From the NCBI RefSeq assembly GCF_963675965.1, contig NZ_OY780935.1, forward strand, positions 2,468,501-2,532,500: 64,000 nt of DNA, in the 5' to 3' direction. Source of the DNA: an uncultured Celeribacter sp. (GTDB taxonomy: Bacteria > Pseudomonadota > Alphaproteobacteria > Rhodobacterales > Rhodobacteraceae). The position numbers and the translations under genes were made by a program. Under the pieces are notes generated by a model. It did no database searches, was not told where the DNA came from, and was given only the letters and a program-made list of their open reading frames with translations. Shown in pieces: positions 42,470 through 51,250 of this stretch (its first letter is position 1; every line of letters starts with the position of its first letter).

Positions 42470-43501
42470 GTGAAAACCAATTCGGGACGTTTCTTTGAAG
42501 ATTATGCGATTGGTCAGGAAATTGAGCACGCCGTGCCGCGCACGGTCTCGGGCGGGGAGCGTGCGCTGTATCATGCGCTCTACCCGGCGCGGCATGCTCT
42601 GTATTCCTCGGATGAATTTGCGGCGGATTGCGGCCTGGAGGCTGCGCCGCTCGACGATCTGATCGCCTTTCATGTGGTGTTCGGGAAGACCGTTCCGGAT
42701 GTGTCACTGAATGCCGTGGCCAACCTCGGCTACGCCGAAGGGCGCTGGCTGCGTCCGGTTTATCCCGGGGATACGCTGCGGTCGGTGTCCGAGGTGATCG
42801 GGCTGAAGCAGAATTCAAACGGTAAATCCGGTGTGGTCTGGGTGCGGACCCGCGGGGTGAACCAATATGACGAAGAGGTGCTGGAATACGTTCGCTGGGT
42901 CATGGTGCGCAAACGCGACCCGCAGGCCCCGGCGCCGGAAACCGTGATCCCGGAGCTGTCCAAGGCTGTCGCGGCACAGGATCTTATCGTGCCCGAGGGG
43001 CTCGATTTCCTGCAGTACAATTTTACTATGGCCGGTGAGGCGCATCGCTTTGGCGACTATGAAGTCGGCGAGAAGATCGACCATGTCGACGGCGTGACCA
43101 TCGAGGAAGCGGAACATATGATGGCAACGCGCCTGTGGCAGAATACGGCCAAGGTGCATTTTGACGCCACCAACCGTGAAGATGGTAAGCGGCTGATCTA
43201 TGGCGGGCATGTGATCTCTCTGGCGCGGGCGCTGTCGTTCAACGGTTTGGCCAATGCGCAGATGATCGTGGGGCTCAACGGCGGCGCGCACGCAAACCCG
43301 TGTTTCACCGGCGATACCGTGCGCGCTTATAGCGAAGTACTTGATAAAGCAGAGACAAACGCGCCGGGCGTCGGTGCGCTGCGGCTGAGGCTGGTGGCCT
43401 ATAAACATGGCGCACCTGCATTTGCCTATAAGACCGACGAGGGCAAATATCATCCGGACGTGCTGTTGGATCTCGATTATTGGGCGCTGGTGCCACTCTA
43501 G
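42470..43501 (+). CDS. mch: Mesaconyl-C1-CoA hydratase (beta-methylmalyl-CoA dehydratase)
   Basis: A 343-residue protein made of two MaoC/hotdog-like halves, the length and layout of Mch in R. sphaeroides. The N-terminal half begins GRFFEDYAIGQEIEHAVPRTV; the second carries RLIYGGHVISLARALSFNGL. It interconverts mesaconyl-C1-CoA and beta-methylmalyl-CoA in the ethylmalonyl-CoA pathway of acetyl-CoA assimilation. The start is a GTG behind GGGAGGATT, one base after the previous stop. Together with mcl2, ecm and ccr it shows that this organism has the pathway. Confidence 0.92.
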   Translation: MKTNSGRFFEDYAIGQEIEHAVPRTVSGGERALYHALYPARHALYSSDEFAADCGLEAAPLDDLIAFHVVFGKTVPDVSLNAVANLGYAEGRWLRPVYPGDTLRSVSEVIGLKQNSNGKSGVVWVRTRGVNQYDEEVLEYVRWVMVRKRDPQAPAPETVIPELSKAVAAQDLIVPEGLDFLQYNFTMAGEAHRFGDYEVGEKIDHVDGVTIEEAEHMMATRLWQNTAKVHFDATNREDGKRLIYGGHVISLARALSFNGLANAQMIVGLNGGAHANPCFTGDTVRAYSEVLDKAETNAPGVGALRLRLVAYKHGAPAFAYKTDEGKYHPDVLLDLDYWALVPL

Positions 43502-43890
43502 GATCTGAAGACCTTCTGCGACAGGCGGGCGGGGAATCATCGGGTCTTCCCGTTTGTCTCCCCGCGATACACCGGGGGCTGCGCGAGCTGGGGAGGCGCA
43601 GCGAGATTTGTGATCGCAAACATTCAGCCAATGTAAAATGTGCCGACAAAGGGTGAAATTCTTAATTTCGATTAAGATTCGAGTCTCCAAATAATCCAAC
43701 AAAAACCCTAAGAAAACAAGTTTTTGCCAATTTGTGATCACGCGAGTAATCTTGTGATCACGATTGCGCGCGGATGGGGGTGAAATCATTGAAAACACCC
43801 AATGTTAGCGCTCACAGGTGGTGACTTCGTCACAGAAAGGTTTATTACGGGGACAACCCACAACCGCATCACTCGTGAAAGGACGTCACC
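43502..43890 (+). promoter_or_regulatory. sdhC upstream region with several palindromes
   Basis: This 389-base gene-free region contains TTTGTGATCGCAAA (43607-43620), the inverted repeat TCTTAAT-TTCG-ATTAAGA (43660-43677), two TGTGATCACG sites (43733-43742 and 43753-43762, centres 20 bases apart) and TGTTAGCGCTCACA (43803-43816). The GTGATCAC pair is laid out like that before sucC; the last motif resembles the one before mdh. It should hold the sdhCDAB promoter and bind at least two regulators. Confidence 0.65.
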
Positions 43891-44280
43891 ATGGCTGATG
43901 TGAACCGCGGCAACAGGCCGCTGTCCCCATTTATGTTCGTCAAATACTATCGGCTCCAGATGACCGCCCTTTCGTCGGTCATGGTGCGGATCACAGGGAA
44001 TGCGCTCATTGCGGCATCTTTCCTGTGCGTCTGGTGGCTGCTCGCCGCCGCCACCGGGCCGGAGTATTTTGATTTTGTCGATTGGCTGATCCGTTCGTGG
44101 ATCGGTGATCTGGTCATGTTCTTCTCGGTCTGGGCGCTCTGGTACCACCTCGGTGGTGGCCTGCGGCACCTGATCTGGGACGCCGGCTATTGCCTGGACG
44201 TGGACGTGTCCGAGAAAATGGCCTGGGCCATGTTCATCGGCGCCACGGTTCTGACCATCTTCACCGCAATCGTGGTCTAA
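43891..44280 (+). CDS. sdhC: Succinate dehydrogenase cytochrome b556 subunit
   Basis: A 129-residue membrane anchor with three helices, beginning RPLSPFMFVKYYRLQMTALSSVMVRITG. The heme-ligand His is in YHLGGGLRHLIWDAG. With SdhD it holds the flavoprotein and iron-sulphur subunits on the membrane and reduces ubiquinone. AAAGGACGTC precedes the ATG. It starts the sdhCDAB operon. Confidence 0.94.
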   Translation: MADVNRGNRPLSPFMFVKYYRLQMTALSSVMVRITGNALIAASFLCVWWLLAAATGPEYFDFVDWLIRSWIGDLVMFFSVWALWYHLGGGLRHLIWDAGYCLDVDVSEKMAWAMFIGATVLTIFTAIVV

Positions 44281-44293
44281 GGAGGACAAGGCA

Positions 44294-44665
44294 ATGGCAT
44301 TTCTCACCGACCGTAAACGCGCAGTTGGCCTTGGCGCCGCGAAACATGGCGCTGATCACCACTGGTTCATGATCACTTCGTCGATCGCGCTGCTGGTCCT
44401 GATCCCCTGCTTTATCTTCACCTTCGGCTGCGCATTGGGGGGCACCTACGAAGAGGTTGTCGCCTATTACAGCCGTCCGTTCCCGGCCATCGTGGCAGGG
44501 CTGACGATTGTCGTTTCCATGCTGCACATGATGCGCGGCTGGCAAATGATGGTCGAAGACTACACCGGTGGTTTCGTGCGTCAGTTCCTGATCCTGGCGA
44601 TGAACTTCTTCTGCTACATCCTGATTGCGGCGGGGCTGTTCTCTCTCGTGAAACTCGCGCTGTAA
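44294..44665 (+). CDS. sdhD: Succinate dehydrogenase membrane anchor subunit
   Basis: A 123-residue membrane protein with three helices, a GLGAAKHGADHHW segment before the first, and LHMMRGWQMMVEDYTGG, the conserved His and Asp-Tyr of SdhD. It binds heme b and quinone together with SdhC. It lies 13 bases behind sdhC. Confidence 0.94.
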   Translation: MAFLTDRKRAVGLGAAKHGADHHWFMITSSIALLVLIPCFIFTFGCALGGTYEEVVAYYSRPFPAIVAGLTIVVSMLHMMRGWQMMVEDYTGGFVRQFLILAMNFFCYILIAAGLFSLVKLAL

Positions 44666-44677
44666 GGACCAAAGACA

Positions 44678-46486
44678 ATGACAGCAGCTTACGAATATGA
44701 AACTCACGAATACGACGTCGTCGTTGTCGGTGCCGGCGGTTCCGGTCTGCGTGCGACCCTCGGCATGGCCGAGCAGGGCCTGCGCACAGCCTGTGTGACC
44801 AAAGTGTTCCCGACCCGGTCGCACACCGTGGCGGCGCAGGGCGGCATCGCGGCCTCCCTGTCCAACATGGGGCCGGACAACTGGCAATGGCACATGTACG
44901 ATACCGTGAAGGGCTCCGACTGGCTCGGCGACACCGACGCGATGGAATACCTAGCCCGTCAGGCGCCCAAGGCCGTGTATGAGCTGGAACACTACGGTGT
45001 GCCTTTCTCGCGGACCGAAGAAGGCAAGATCTACCAGCGCCCCTTCGGTGGCCACACCACCGAGTTTGGCGAAGGCCCGCCCGTGCAGCGGACCTGTGCC
45101 GCGGCGGACCGGACCGGTCACGCCATCCTGCACACGCTTTACGGTCAGTCCGTGAAGAACAATGCAGAATTCTACGTTGAATATTTCGCCATCGACCTGA
45201 TCATGTCCGAAGACGGCCAGTGTCAGGGCGTTGTCTGCTGGAAACTCGACGACGGGACGTTCCACGTCTTCAACGCCAAGATGGTTGTTCTGGCCACCGG
45301 CGGTTACGGGCGTGCATTCTTCTCGGCGACCTCTGCCCACACCTGTACCGGTGATGGTGGCGGCATGGTGGCCCGTGCAGGTCTGGCGCTTCAGGATATG
45401 GAGTTCGTTCAGTTCCACCCGACCGGCATCTACGGCTCCGGCTGTCTGATTACCGAGGGGGCGCGCGGCGAAGGCGGTTATCTGACCAACTCCGAAGGCG
45501 AGCGTTTCATGGAACGCTATGCGCCGACCTATAAAGACCTTGCCCCGCGCGACTACGTGTCCCGCTCCATGACCATGGAGATCCGCGAAGGTCGCGGTGT
45601 CGGTGAGCATAAAGACCACATCTTCCTCAACCTCAGCCACCTTCCGGCAGAGGCTCTGGCCGAACGTCTTCCGGGGATTTCCGAATCCGCCAAGATTTTC
45701 GCGGGCGTGGATGTGACCAAGGAGCCGATCCCGGTTCTGCCGACCGTGCACTACAACATGGGCGGTATCCCGACCAACTATCACGGTGAGGTTCTGAACC
45801 CGCAGGCGGACAACCCGACCGCCGTGGTGCCGGGCCTGATGGCCGTGGGCGAAGCGGGCTGTGCCTCGGTGCACGGTGCGAACCGTCTTGGCTCCAACTC
45901 GCTGATTGACCTTGTGGTCTTTGGCCGTGCCGCCGCGATCCGCGCCGGTGAGGTCGTCGAGAAGGGAACGCCGAACCCGGAACTGAACCAGGCGTCCGTC
46001 GACAAGGCCTTTGCCCGCTTTGACAGCCTGCGTTACGCGAAAGGCAATGTGCCGACCGCAGAACTGCGTCTGGAAATGCAGCGCACGATGCAGGCCGACG
46101 CCGCCGTGTTCCGCACCGACAAGACCCTGAAAGAGGGCGTCGAGAAAATGACCGCCGTGGCGGCCAAGCTTGATGATCTGCACGTAACGGACCGTTCGCT
46201 GGTCTGGAACTCGGATCTGATGGAAACGCTCGAATTGACCAACCTCATGCCGAACGCTCTGGCGACGATCCACGGTGCAGAAGCCCGTAAGGAAAGCCGC
46301 GGTGCGCACGCTCATGAGGACTACCCCGAGCGTGATGACGTCAACTGGCGGATCCACACCATCTCCCGCGTGGAGGGCAACAATGTCGAGCTCAGCTATC
46401 GCCCGATCATTGAAGACCCGCTCACCAAGGAAGAAGACGGTGGCATCAGCCTTGCCAAGATCGCGCCGAAAGCGCGGACGTTCTAA
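44678..46486 (+). CDS. sdhA: Succinate dehydrogenase flavoprotein subunit
   Basis: A 602-residue FAD protein. The N-terminal dinucleotide motif is VVGAGGSGLRATLGMAE, the His that binds FAD covalently is in RSHTVAAQGGIAA, the substrate region is HPTGIYGSGCLITEGARGEGG, and the C-terminal part ends with DEDGGISLAKI-like sequence (KEEDGGISLAKIAP). It oxidises succinate to fumarate and links the TCA cycle to the respiratory chain. Length and motifs are complete. Confidence 0.97.
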   Translation: MTAAYEYETHEYDVVVVGAGGSGLRATLGMAEQGLRTACVTKVFPTRSHTVAAQGGIAASLSNMGPDNWQWHMYDTVKGSDWLGDTDAMEYLARQAPKAVYELEHYGVPFSRTEEGKIYQRPFGGHTTEFGEGPPVQRTCAAADRTGHAILHTLYGQSVKNNAEFYVEYFAIDLIMSEDGQCQGVVCWKLDDGTFHVFNAKMVVLATGGYGRAFFSATSAHTCTGDGGGMVARAGLALQDMEFVQFHPTGIYGSGCLITEGARGEGGYLTNSEGERFMERYAPTYKDLAPRDYVSRSMTMEIREGRGVGEHKDHIFLNLSHLPAEALAERLPGISESAKIFAGVDVTKEPIPVLPTVHYNMGGIPTNYHGEVLNPQADNPTAVVPGLMAVGEAGCASVHGANRLGSNSLIDLVVFGRAAAIRAGEVVEKGTPNPELNQASVDKAFARFDSLRYAKGNVPTAELRLEMQRTMQADAAVFRTDKTLKEGVEKMTAVAAKLDDLHVTDRSLVWNSDLMETLELTNLMPNALATIHGAEARKESRGAHAHEDYPERDDVNWRIHTISRVEGNNVELSYRPIIEDPLTKEEDGGISLAKIAPKARTF

Positions 46487-46497
46487 GGAGATCAGAA

Positions 46498-47277
46498 ATG
46501 GTACAACTTACCCTGCCGAAGAACTCCAAGATCGTCTCGGGCAAGACATGGCCGAAGCCGGAAGGCGCGACCAATGTCCGCAAGTTCCAGATCTATCGCT
46601 GGAGCCCCGATGACGAAAAGAACCCCTCGGTCGACACGTATTTCCTGGATATGGACAAATGCGGGCCGATGGTTCTGGATGCGCTGATCAAGATCAAGAA
46701 CGAGATCGATCCGACGCTGACCTTCCGCCGGTCCTGCCGCGAAGGGATCTGCGGGTCCTGCGCCATGAACATCGATGGTCACAACACGTTGGCCTGCATC
46801 TACGGTCTCGACGAGATCAAAGGCGATGTCCGCATCTTCCCGCTCCCGCACATGGATGTGGTCAAGGACCTTATTCCGGACCTGACCCATTTCTACGCGC
46901 AGCACGCGTCGATCATGCCGTGGCTGGAAACCAAGACCAACCGTCCCGCCAAGGAATGGCGTCAGTCGATCGAGGATCGCAAGAAGCTCGATGGCCTGTA
47001 TGAATGCGTCATGTGTGCCTCTTGCTCGACGTCCTGCCCGTCCTACTGGTGGAACAGCGACAAGTATCTTGGCCCGGCCGCGCTGCTGCACGCCTATCGC
47101 TGGCTGATCGACTCGCGCGATGAGGCCACCGGTGAGCGTCTGGATATGCTTGAAGACCCGTTCAAGCTGTATCGCTGCCACACCATCATGAACTGTGCGA
47201 AAACCTGTCCGAAGGGGCTGAACCCGGCGGCTGCCATCGCGCATATCAAGAAGATGATGCTCGAACGCGCGCACTGA
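46498..47277 (+). CDS. sdhB: Succinate dehydrogenase iron-sulphur subunit
   Basis: A 259-residue subunit with three Fe-S sites: the [2Fe-2S] Cys set in SCREGICGSCAMNIDGHNTLAC, then CVMCASCSTSCPSYWW and CHTIMNCAKTCPKGLNP for the [4Fe-4S] and [3Fe-4S] clusters. It passes electrons from SdhA to quinone. It lies 11 bases behind sdhA and ends before a strong terminator. Confidence 0.97.
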   Translation: MVQLTLPKNSKIVSGKTWPKPEGATNVRKFQIYRWSPDDEKNPSVDTYFLDMDKCGPMVLDALIKIKNEIDPTLTFRRSCREGICGSCAMNIDGHNTLACIYGLDEIKGDVRIFPLPHMDVVKDLIPDLTHFYAQHASIMPWLETKTNRPAKEWRQSIEDRKKLDGLYECVMCASCSTSCPSYWWNSDKYLGPAALLHAYRWLIDSRDEATGERLDMLEDPFKLYRCHTIMNCAKTCPKGLNPAAAIAHIKKMMLERAH

Positions 47278-47301
47278 ATCGCCGTTTGATCCTGCCTGAA
47301 G

Positions 47302-47341
47302 ACGCCCTCGCCGGGAAAACCGGCGGGGGCGTTTGCTTTTT
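47302..47341 (+). terminator. Terminator of the sdhCDAB operon
   Basis: ACGCCCTCGCCGG (47302-47314) and CCGGCGGGGGCGT (47320-47332) form a 13-base stem with one wobble, followed by TTGCTTTTTC. Confidence 0.9.
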
Positions 47342-47402
47342 CTGCTTGTCCAGATTGCGCCACCACGACATCTTGGGGCCTGATTTGTGAGGGAGAATTG
47401 GT

Positions 47403-48842
47403 ATGCGTAAATCCATTGGAGCAAGGTTTCTGATCGTTGGCGTGCTGACATTGTTGATGTTCGTGCCGTTGTTTTTCGTGTCCGATATCGTGCAGAGCCG
47501 GAAACACTATTCCGAACGGACGTTGCGCGACGTGGGGCGCGAATGGGGTGGGGAACAGGTGCTTGCAGGCCCTTTCCTGCAGATCCCGGTTCAGGAAACC
47601 GTCGATGTGACCCGGCAGGAGCCGTTGTTGGATCCGGCGACCGGAGAGGCGCTTCTGGATCAGGACGGCCAGCCGCGTCAGCGCGCAGTCACGCGATCCG
47701 TGACCGTGATGCGCGATCCGATCTACATCTACCCGAACCGCTTCGATGCGCGGCTGACCAGCCAGACGCAGGTGCGGCACCGCGGGATTTTCAATGTCCC
47801 GGTCTATCAGGCGGATGTGGATATGCGGTTCGATTTTCCGACGGAACTGGCCGAAACGCTGCGTGTTAACGAAGAGGTGATCCTCTGGGACGACGCGCAG
47901 GTGCTTTTGTCCCTGTCGTCGAATGCAGCGCTGCGGGGCGCGGCGGAGCTGCAGGTCGATGGGGCCGCCCTTGCGCTCGAACCTCTGGTCGAGACCGACG
48001 GGGATGCCGGCATTATGGCGCAGACAGGCGATCCCCGTAAGCGGCAGGACTATCATCTGAGTCTGGGTCTGAACGGCGCGCAATCGCTGATGGTCGCGCC
48101 GGTCGGTCGCATGAGCCAGATCGACTTCTCGTCGGACTGGCCGCATCCGAGCTTCACGGGCATGTTCCTGCCGGATGGGTCAGAGATCAGCGATGACGGC
48201 TTTACCGCGACCTGGGGCATTCCGCATCTTGCGCGCACCTTGCCGCAGACCACGCGGGATGATTACAGCTTTGCGCTGCGCAACCAGATGGCCTTTGGCG
48301 TCAACCTGATCGAGACGAATGATTTCTATCAGAAGTCCTATCGCGCGGCGAATTATTCCATTTTGTTCATTGCGCTCACCTTCCTGACCGTGCTGCTGGT
48401 GGAACGCGGTGCCGACCGCCCGGCACACCCGGTGCAATACATCCTGATCGGTCTGGCGCAGTCGATTTTCGTGCTGCTGATGGTGGCCTATTCGGAGCAG
48501 ATCGGATTTGGTCCGGCCTATGCGCTGTCGGCCGGGGCGACAATTGCCTTGCTCACCTTCTTTGGCGGTGTGGGGCTCAAGCTTGGACGCCGGACGCTGG
48601 TTCTTGGGATGATGTTGGTGGTGCTTTACGCGGTGCTGTATCTGATCCTGAGATCGGCGGATTATGCCTTGCTTGCCGGGGCGAGCCTCGCATTTATCGC
48701 GCTGGCGGCCACGATGTATTTCACTCGCAACGAGGATTGGTATGGCCCGGAGGACGCGAACTTCTGGGGGCGTCGTAAGAAGGCGCCGGCAGATGCAGAC
48801 ACCCCCAAAGGTGCAGCTCCGCGCGAAAAGGCCACCGGGTAA
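47403..48842 (+). CDS. creD: CreD-family inner-membrane protein
   Basis: A 479-residue membrane protein. One N-terminal helix precedes a large periplasmic domain (about residues 40-320), then about five helices follow, with YKSYRAAN-like (YQKSYRAANYSILFIALTFLTVLLVE) sequence typical of CreD. In E. coli the protein belongs to the CreBC regulon and affects envelope stability and colicin tolerance; the molecular function is unclear. No creBC genes are near. GAGGGAGAA precedes the ATG and a hairpin follows the stop. Confidence 0.9.
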   Translation: MRKSIGARFLIVGVLTLLMFVPLFFVSDIVQSRKHYSERTLRDVGREWGGEQVLAGPFLQIPVQETVDVTRQEPLLDPATGEALLDQDGQPRQRAVTRSVTVMRDPIYIYPNRFDARLTSQTQVRHRGIFNVPVYQADVDMRFDFPTELAETLRVNEEVILWDDAQVLLSLSSNAALRGAAELQVDGAALALEPLVETDGDAGIMAQTGDPRKRQDYHLSLGLNGAQSLMVAPVGRMSQIDFSSDWPHPSFTGMFLPDGSEISDDGFTATWGIPHLARTLPQTTRDDYSFALRNQMAFGVNLIETNDFYQKSYRAANYSILFIALTFLTVLLVERGADRPAHPVQYILIGLAQSIFVLLMVAYSEQIGFGPAYALSAGATIALLTFFGGVGLKLGRRTLVLGMMLVVLYAVLYLILRSADYALLAGASLAFIALAATMYFTRNEDWYGPEDANFWGRRKKAPADADTPKGAAPREKATG

Positions 48843-48856
48843 CCCACATGTGACGG

Positions 48857-48884
48857 CGCCGCCATTTCCGATGGCGGCGCTTTG
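48857..48884 (+). terminator. Terminator after creD
   Basis: GCGCCGCCAT (48857-48866) and ATGGCGGCGC (48872-48881) form a perfect 10-base stem, followed by TTTG. Confidence 0.7.
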
Positions 48885-48899
48885 CGCTAAACCGCCGCT

Positions 48900-49097
48900 A
48901 TGCTTTTCCTCATCCCCCTTCTGATCCTTGCGCTTTACATCGGTATGTATGTCATGAGGACCGAAAAGACTGGCAATTGCCGTTGGCGCCAGACGGGAAA
49001 AGACGAAACCGGGATCGACTGGTTCTGCCCGGTCTGCGGCATGCAGGCCCGGACGGAAAAAGGGGAACCCAAGCACTGCGGCGCCAAGCAGTCATGA
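48900..49097 (+). CDS. Small membrane-anchored zinc-ribbon-like protein
   Basis: A 65-residue protein with one N-terminal membrane helix (about residues 2-19), then a soluble part with FCPVCGM and a later HCGAKQS, together three cysteines and a His that could bind a metal ion. I do not recognise the family. The reading is supported by a sensible protein layout rather than a clear ribosome site. It lies between creD and a flavoprotein gene. Confidence 0.55.
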   Translation: MLFLIPLLILALYIGMYVMRTEKTGNCRWRQTGKDETGIDWFCPVCGMQARTEKGEPKHCGAKQS

Positions 49098-49185
49098 TGC
49101 TGTGCTGCAGGTTCCACTGACGTAACGACAAACTGGACAGCGCTTTTGTGTCCTCCCTAGGCTTTTGCAAAGGGAGGACATTTCA

Positions 49186-50829
49186 ATGACACAGACCGAT
49201 GTGATCGTCGTCGGCGGCGGTCTCGCCGGGCTGGTGGTGGCCTATGAGGCAACGCAGCGCGGCAAGACAGTGCGGCTTTTGGACATGGAAGGCCCGCAGA
49301 GTCTGGGTGGGCAAGCGTTTTGGTCTCTGGGCGGTCTGTTCATGGTCGATACCCCGGAACAGCGACGTATGGGCATTCGCGACAGCCACGATCTGGCCCT
49401 GCGCGACTGGATGGGGAGCGCGCAGTTCGACCGTCCGGAAGATGCGCTGCCGCGTCAATGCGCCGAAGGCTATGTCGATTTCGCGGCGGGTGAGATGCGC
49501 AGCTATCTGGCAAACATCGACATGCGCTGGTTCCCGGTGGTGGGCTGGGCCGAACGCGGCGGGGCTCTGGCCGATGGGCATGGCAACTCCGTGCCGCGAT
49601 TCCACATCACCTGGGGCGCTGGTGAGGGCATTGTCGCCCCCTTCGTGCGTCTCGCGCATGAAGCTGTCGCCAGCGGGCTTTTGACGCTGGACTATCGTCA
49701 TCGCGTTACAGGCTTTGAGCTGGAAGATGGGCGTGCGGTTGGCGTGTCGGGCGAGATCCTGAAAGAGGACCGCGCACCGCGCGGCGCGGCCACCAATCGC
49801 GAGGTGATTGGCGATTTCTGCTATCGGGCCGACAGCATCGTCGTGACGACAGGTGGCATTGGCGGTGATCATGACAAGGTGCGGGCCTGCTGGCCGGCAG
49901 AACGTCTGGGGCCTGCACCCAAACGCATGGTGGCAGGAGTTCCCGACTATGTGGACGGCGAAGCGCAGCGCATTGCCAAACTGGCCGGGGCGCATGCGAT
50001 CAACGAAGACCGCATGTGGCACTATACGGAAGGGCTGCAGAACTGGGACCCGATCTGGCCCAATCACGGTATCCGCATTCTGCCGGGGCCCAGCTCCATC
50101 TGGCTGGATGGCAATGGCGACCGGATGGAGGCTCCCTTTTTGCCGGGCTTCGACACGCTGGGTACGCTCAAACGCATCCTTTCCGCCGGGCATGAACACA
50201 GTTGGTTCATCCTGACACAGAAAATCATCGAGAAGGAATTCGCGCTGTCTGGCAGCGAGCAGAACCCCGATCTGGTGTCTGGAAAATGGGCCGAGGTCTT
50301 GCGGGAACGCGTTTCAAAAGGGGCGACGCGGGCGGTGGAAGCCTTCAAATCCCATGGCGCCGATTTCGTTGTGGCAGATCGCTTTGACGACCTGATTGCG
50401 GGGATGAATGGTCTGACACCCGAGGCTCCGCTCGCCCCGGCACATGTGCGCGCCCAGATCGAGGCCCGGGACGGGCAGATCGACAATGCCTTTGCCAAAG
50501 ACGCGCAGATCATCGCGATCCGGCAGGCGCGGGCCTATCGGGGCGACAAATTTATTCGCACAGCGAAACCGCATAAGATCCTCGATCCTGCGCAGGGACC
50601 TTTGATTGCCGTGCGGCTCAACATCCTGACGCGGAAATCTCTGGGCGGGCTGGCCACGGATCTGGCAGGACGGGTGCTGCGCGCGGATGGGACGGTCTTC
50701 GAGGGGCTTTATGCCGCGGGCGAAGTCGCGGGGTTCGGGGCCGGGGGCTATCACGGGTACAATGCGCTTGAGGGCACGTTTCTGGGCGGCTGCATCTATT
50801 CAGGCCGCGCGGTCGGGCGCTCGGTCTAA
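49186..50829 (+). CDS. FAD-binding dehydrogenase (KstD/fumarate-reductase-like)
   Basis: A 547-residue flavoprotein with the N-terminal VIVVGGGLAGLVVAYEATQRGKTV motif and a C-terminal ARGRVLRADGTVFEGLYAAGEVAGFGAGGYHG-like block (LAGRVLRADGTV) that closes the FAD site. It belongs to the fumarate-reductase/3-ketosteroid-dehydrogenase superfamily group usually annotated only as FAD-binding dehydrogenase. The ATG at 49186 follows GGGAGGAC; homology starts there. The substrate is unknown, and the gene appears to be alone. Confidence 0.85.
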   Translation: MTQTDVIVVGGGLAGLVVAYEATQRGKTVRLLDMEGPQSLGGQAFWSLGGLFMVDTPEQRRMGIRDSHDLALRDWMGSAQFDRPEDALPRQCAEGYVDFAAGEMRSYLANIDMRWFPVVGWAERGGALADGHGNSVPRFHITWGAGEGIVAPFVRLAHEAVASGLLTLDYRHRVTGFELEDGRAVGVSGEILKEDRAPRGAATNREVIGDFCYRADSIVVTTGGIGGDHDKVRACWPAERLGPAPKRMVAGVPDYVDGEAQRIAKLAGAHAINEDRMWHYTEGLQNWDPIWPNHGIRILPGPSSIWLDGNGDRMEAPFLPGFDTLGTLKRILSAGHEHSWFILTQKIIEKEFALSGSEQNPDLVSGKWAEVLRERVSKGATRAVEAFKSHGADFVVADRFDDLIAGMNGLTPEAPLAPAHVRAQIEARDGQIDNAFAKDAQIIAIRQARAYRGDKFIRTAKPHKILDPAQGPLIAVRLNILTRKSLGGLATDLAGRVLRADGTVFEGLYAAGEVAGFGAGGYHGYNALEGTFLGGCIYSGRAVGRSV

Positions 50830-50980
50830 GAATGGTCAGGTCATTTTGCAGAGGTTTGATGGTGCTGCGTTGCAGCAATCGCATGGCGACTATGCGGGAA
50901 AAGGGGGCTGTCATGGCTGACGTTGCGGCATAGGTCTAGGATCAAGGGAGGGCCCCAACGGACCCCGACGGAGAGATGAC

Positions 50981-51154
50981 ATGACCCTGCACGATGTTGC
51001 ACTGAAAGACGCTGCCACCAAAGACACCACGATGAAAGTGTCCGAATGGCTGGAATATTACGCACCGGCTGCTGCGATCCTGCATTCGGGTGAAACGGTC
51101 GCCCCGCGCAAGCTGGACGTGCTCGACCAGATGTATGCCTATTACGAGGACTGA
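50981..51154 (+). CDS. Small hypothetical protein, 57 residues
   Basis: A short open frame from the ATG at 50981 behind GGAGAG, encoding MTLHDVALKDAATKDTTM... and ending in an acidic aromatic tail (QMYAYYED). It is followed 38 bases later by a very good terminator, and nothing else is in this interval, which supports it as a real gene. It has no membrane segment or motif that I know. Confidence 0.6.
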   Translation: MTLHDVALKDAATKDTTMKVSEWLEYYAPAAAILHSGETVAPRKLDVLDQMYAYYED

Positions 51155-51191
51155 TCCTCAAACCTTTTCGGAATATCAGGCCGAAATGAAC

Positions 51192-51218
51192 AGCCCCGCC
51201 GATAAAGCGGGGCTTTTC
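51192..51218 (+). terminator. Terminator after the 57-residue protein
   Basis: AGCCCCGC (51192-51199) and GCGGGGCT (51207-51214) form a perfect 8-base stem, followed by TTTTCTGTTT. Confidence 0.88.
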
Positions 51219-51250
51219 TGTTTGGGCTGGTCAGCGTGAGCAATCAGCAA

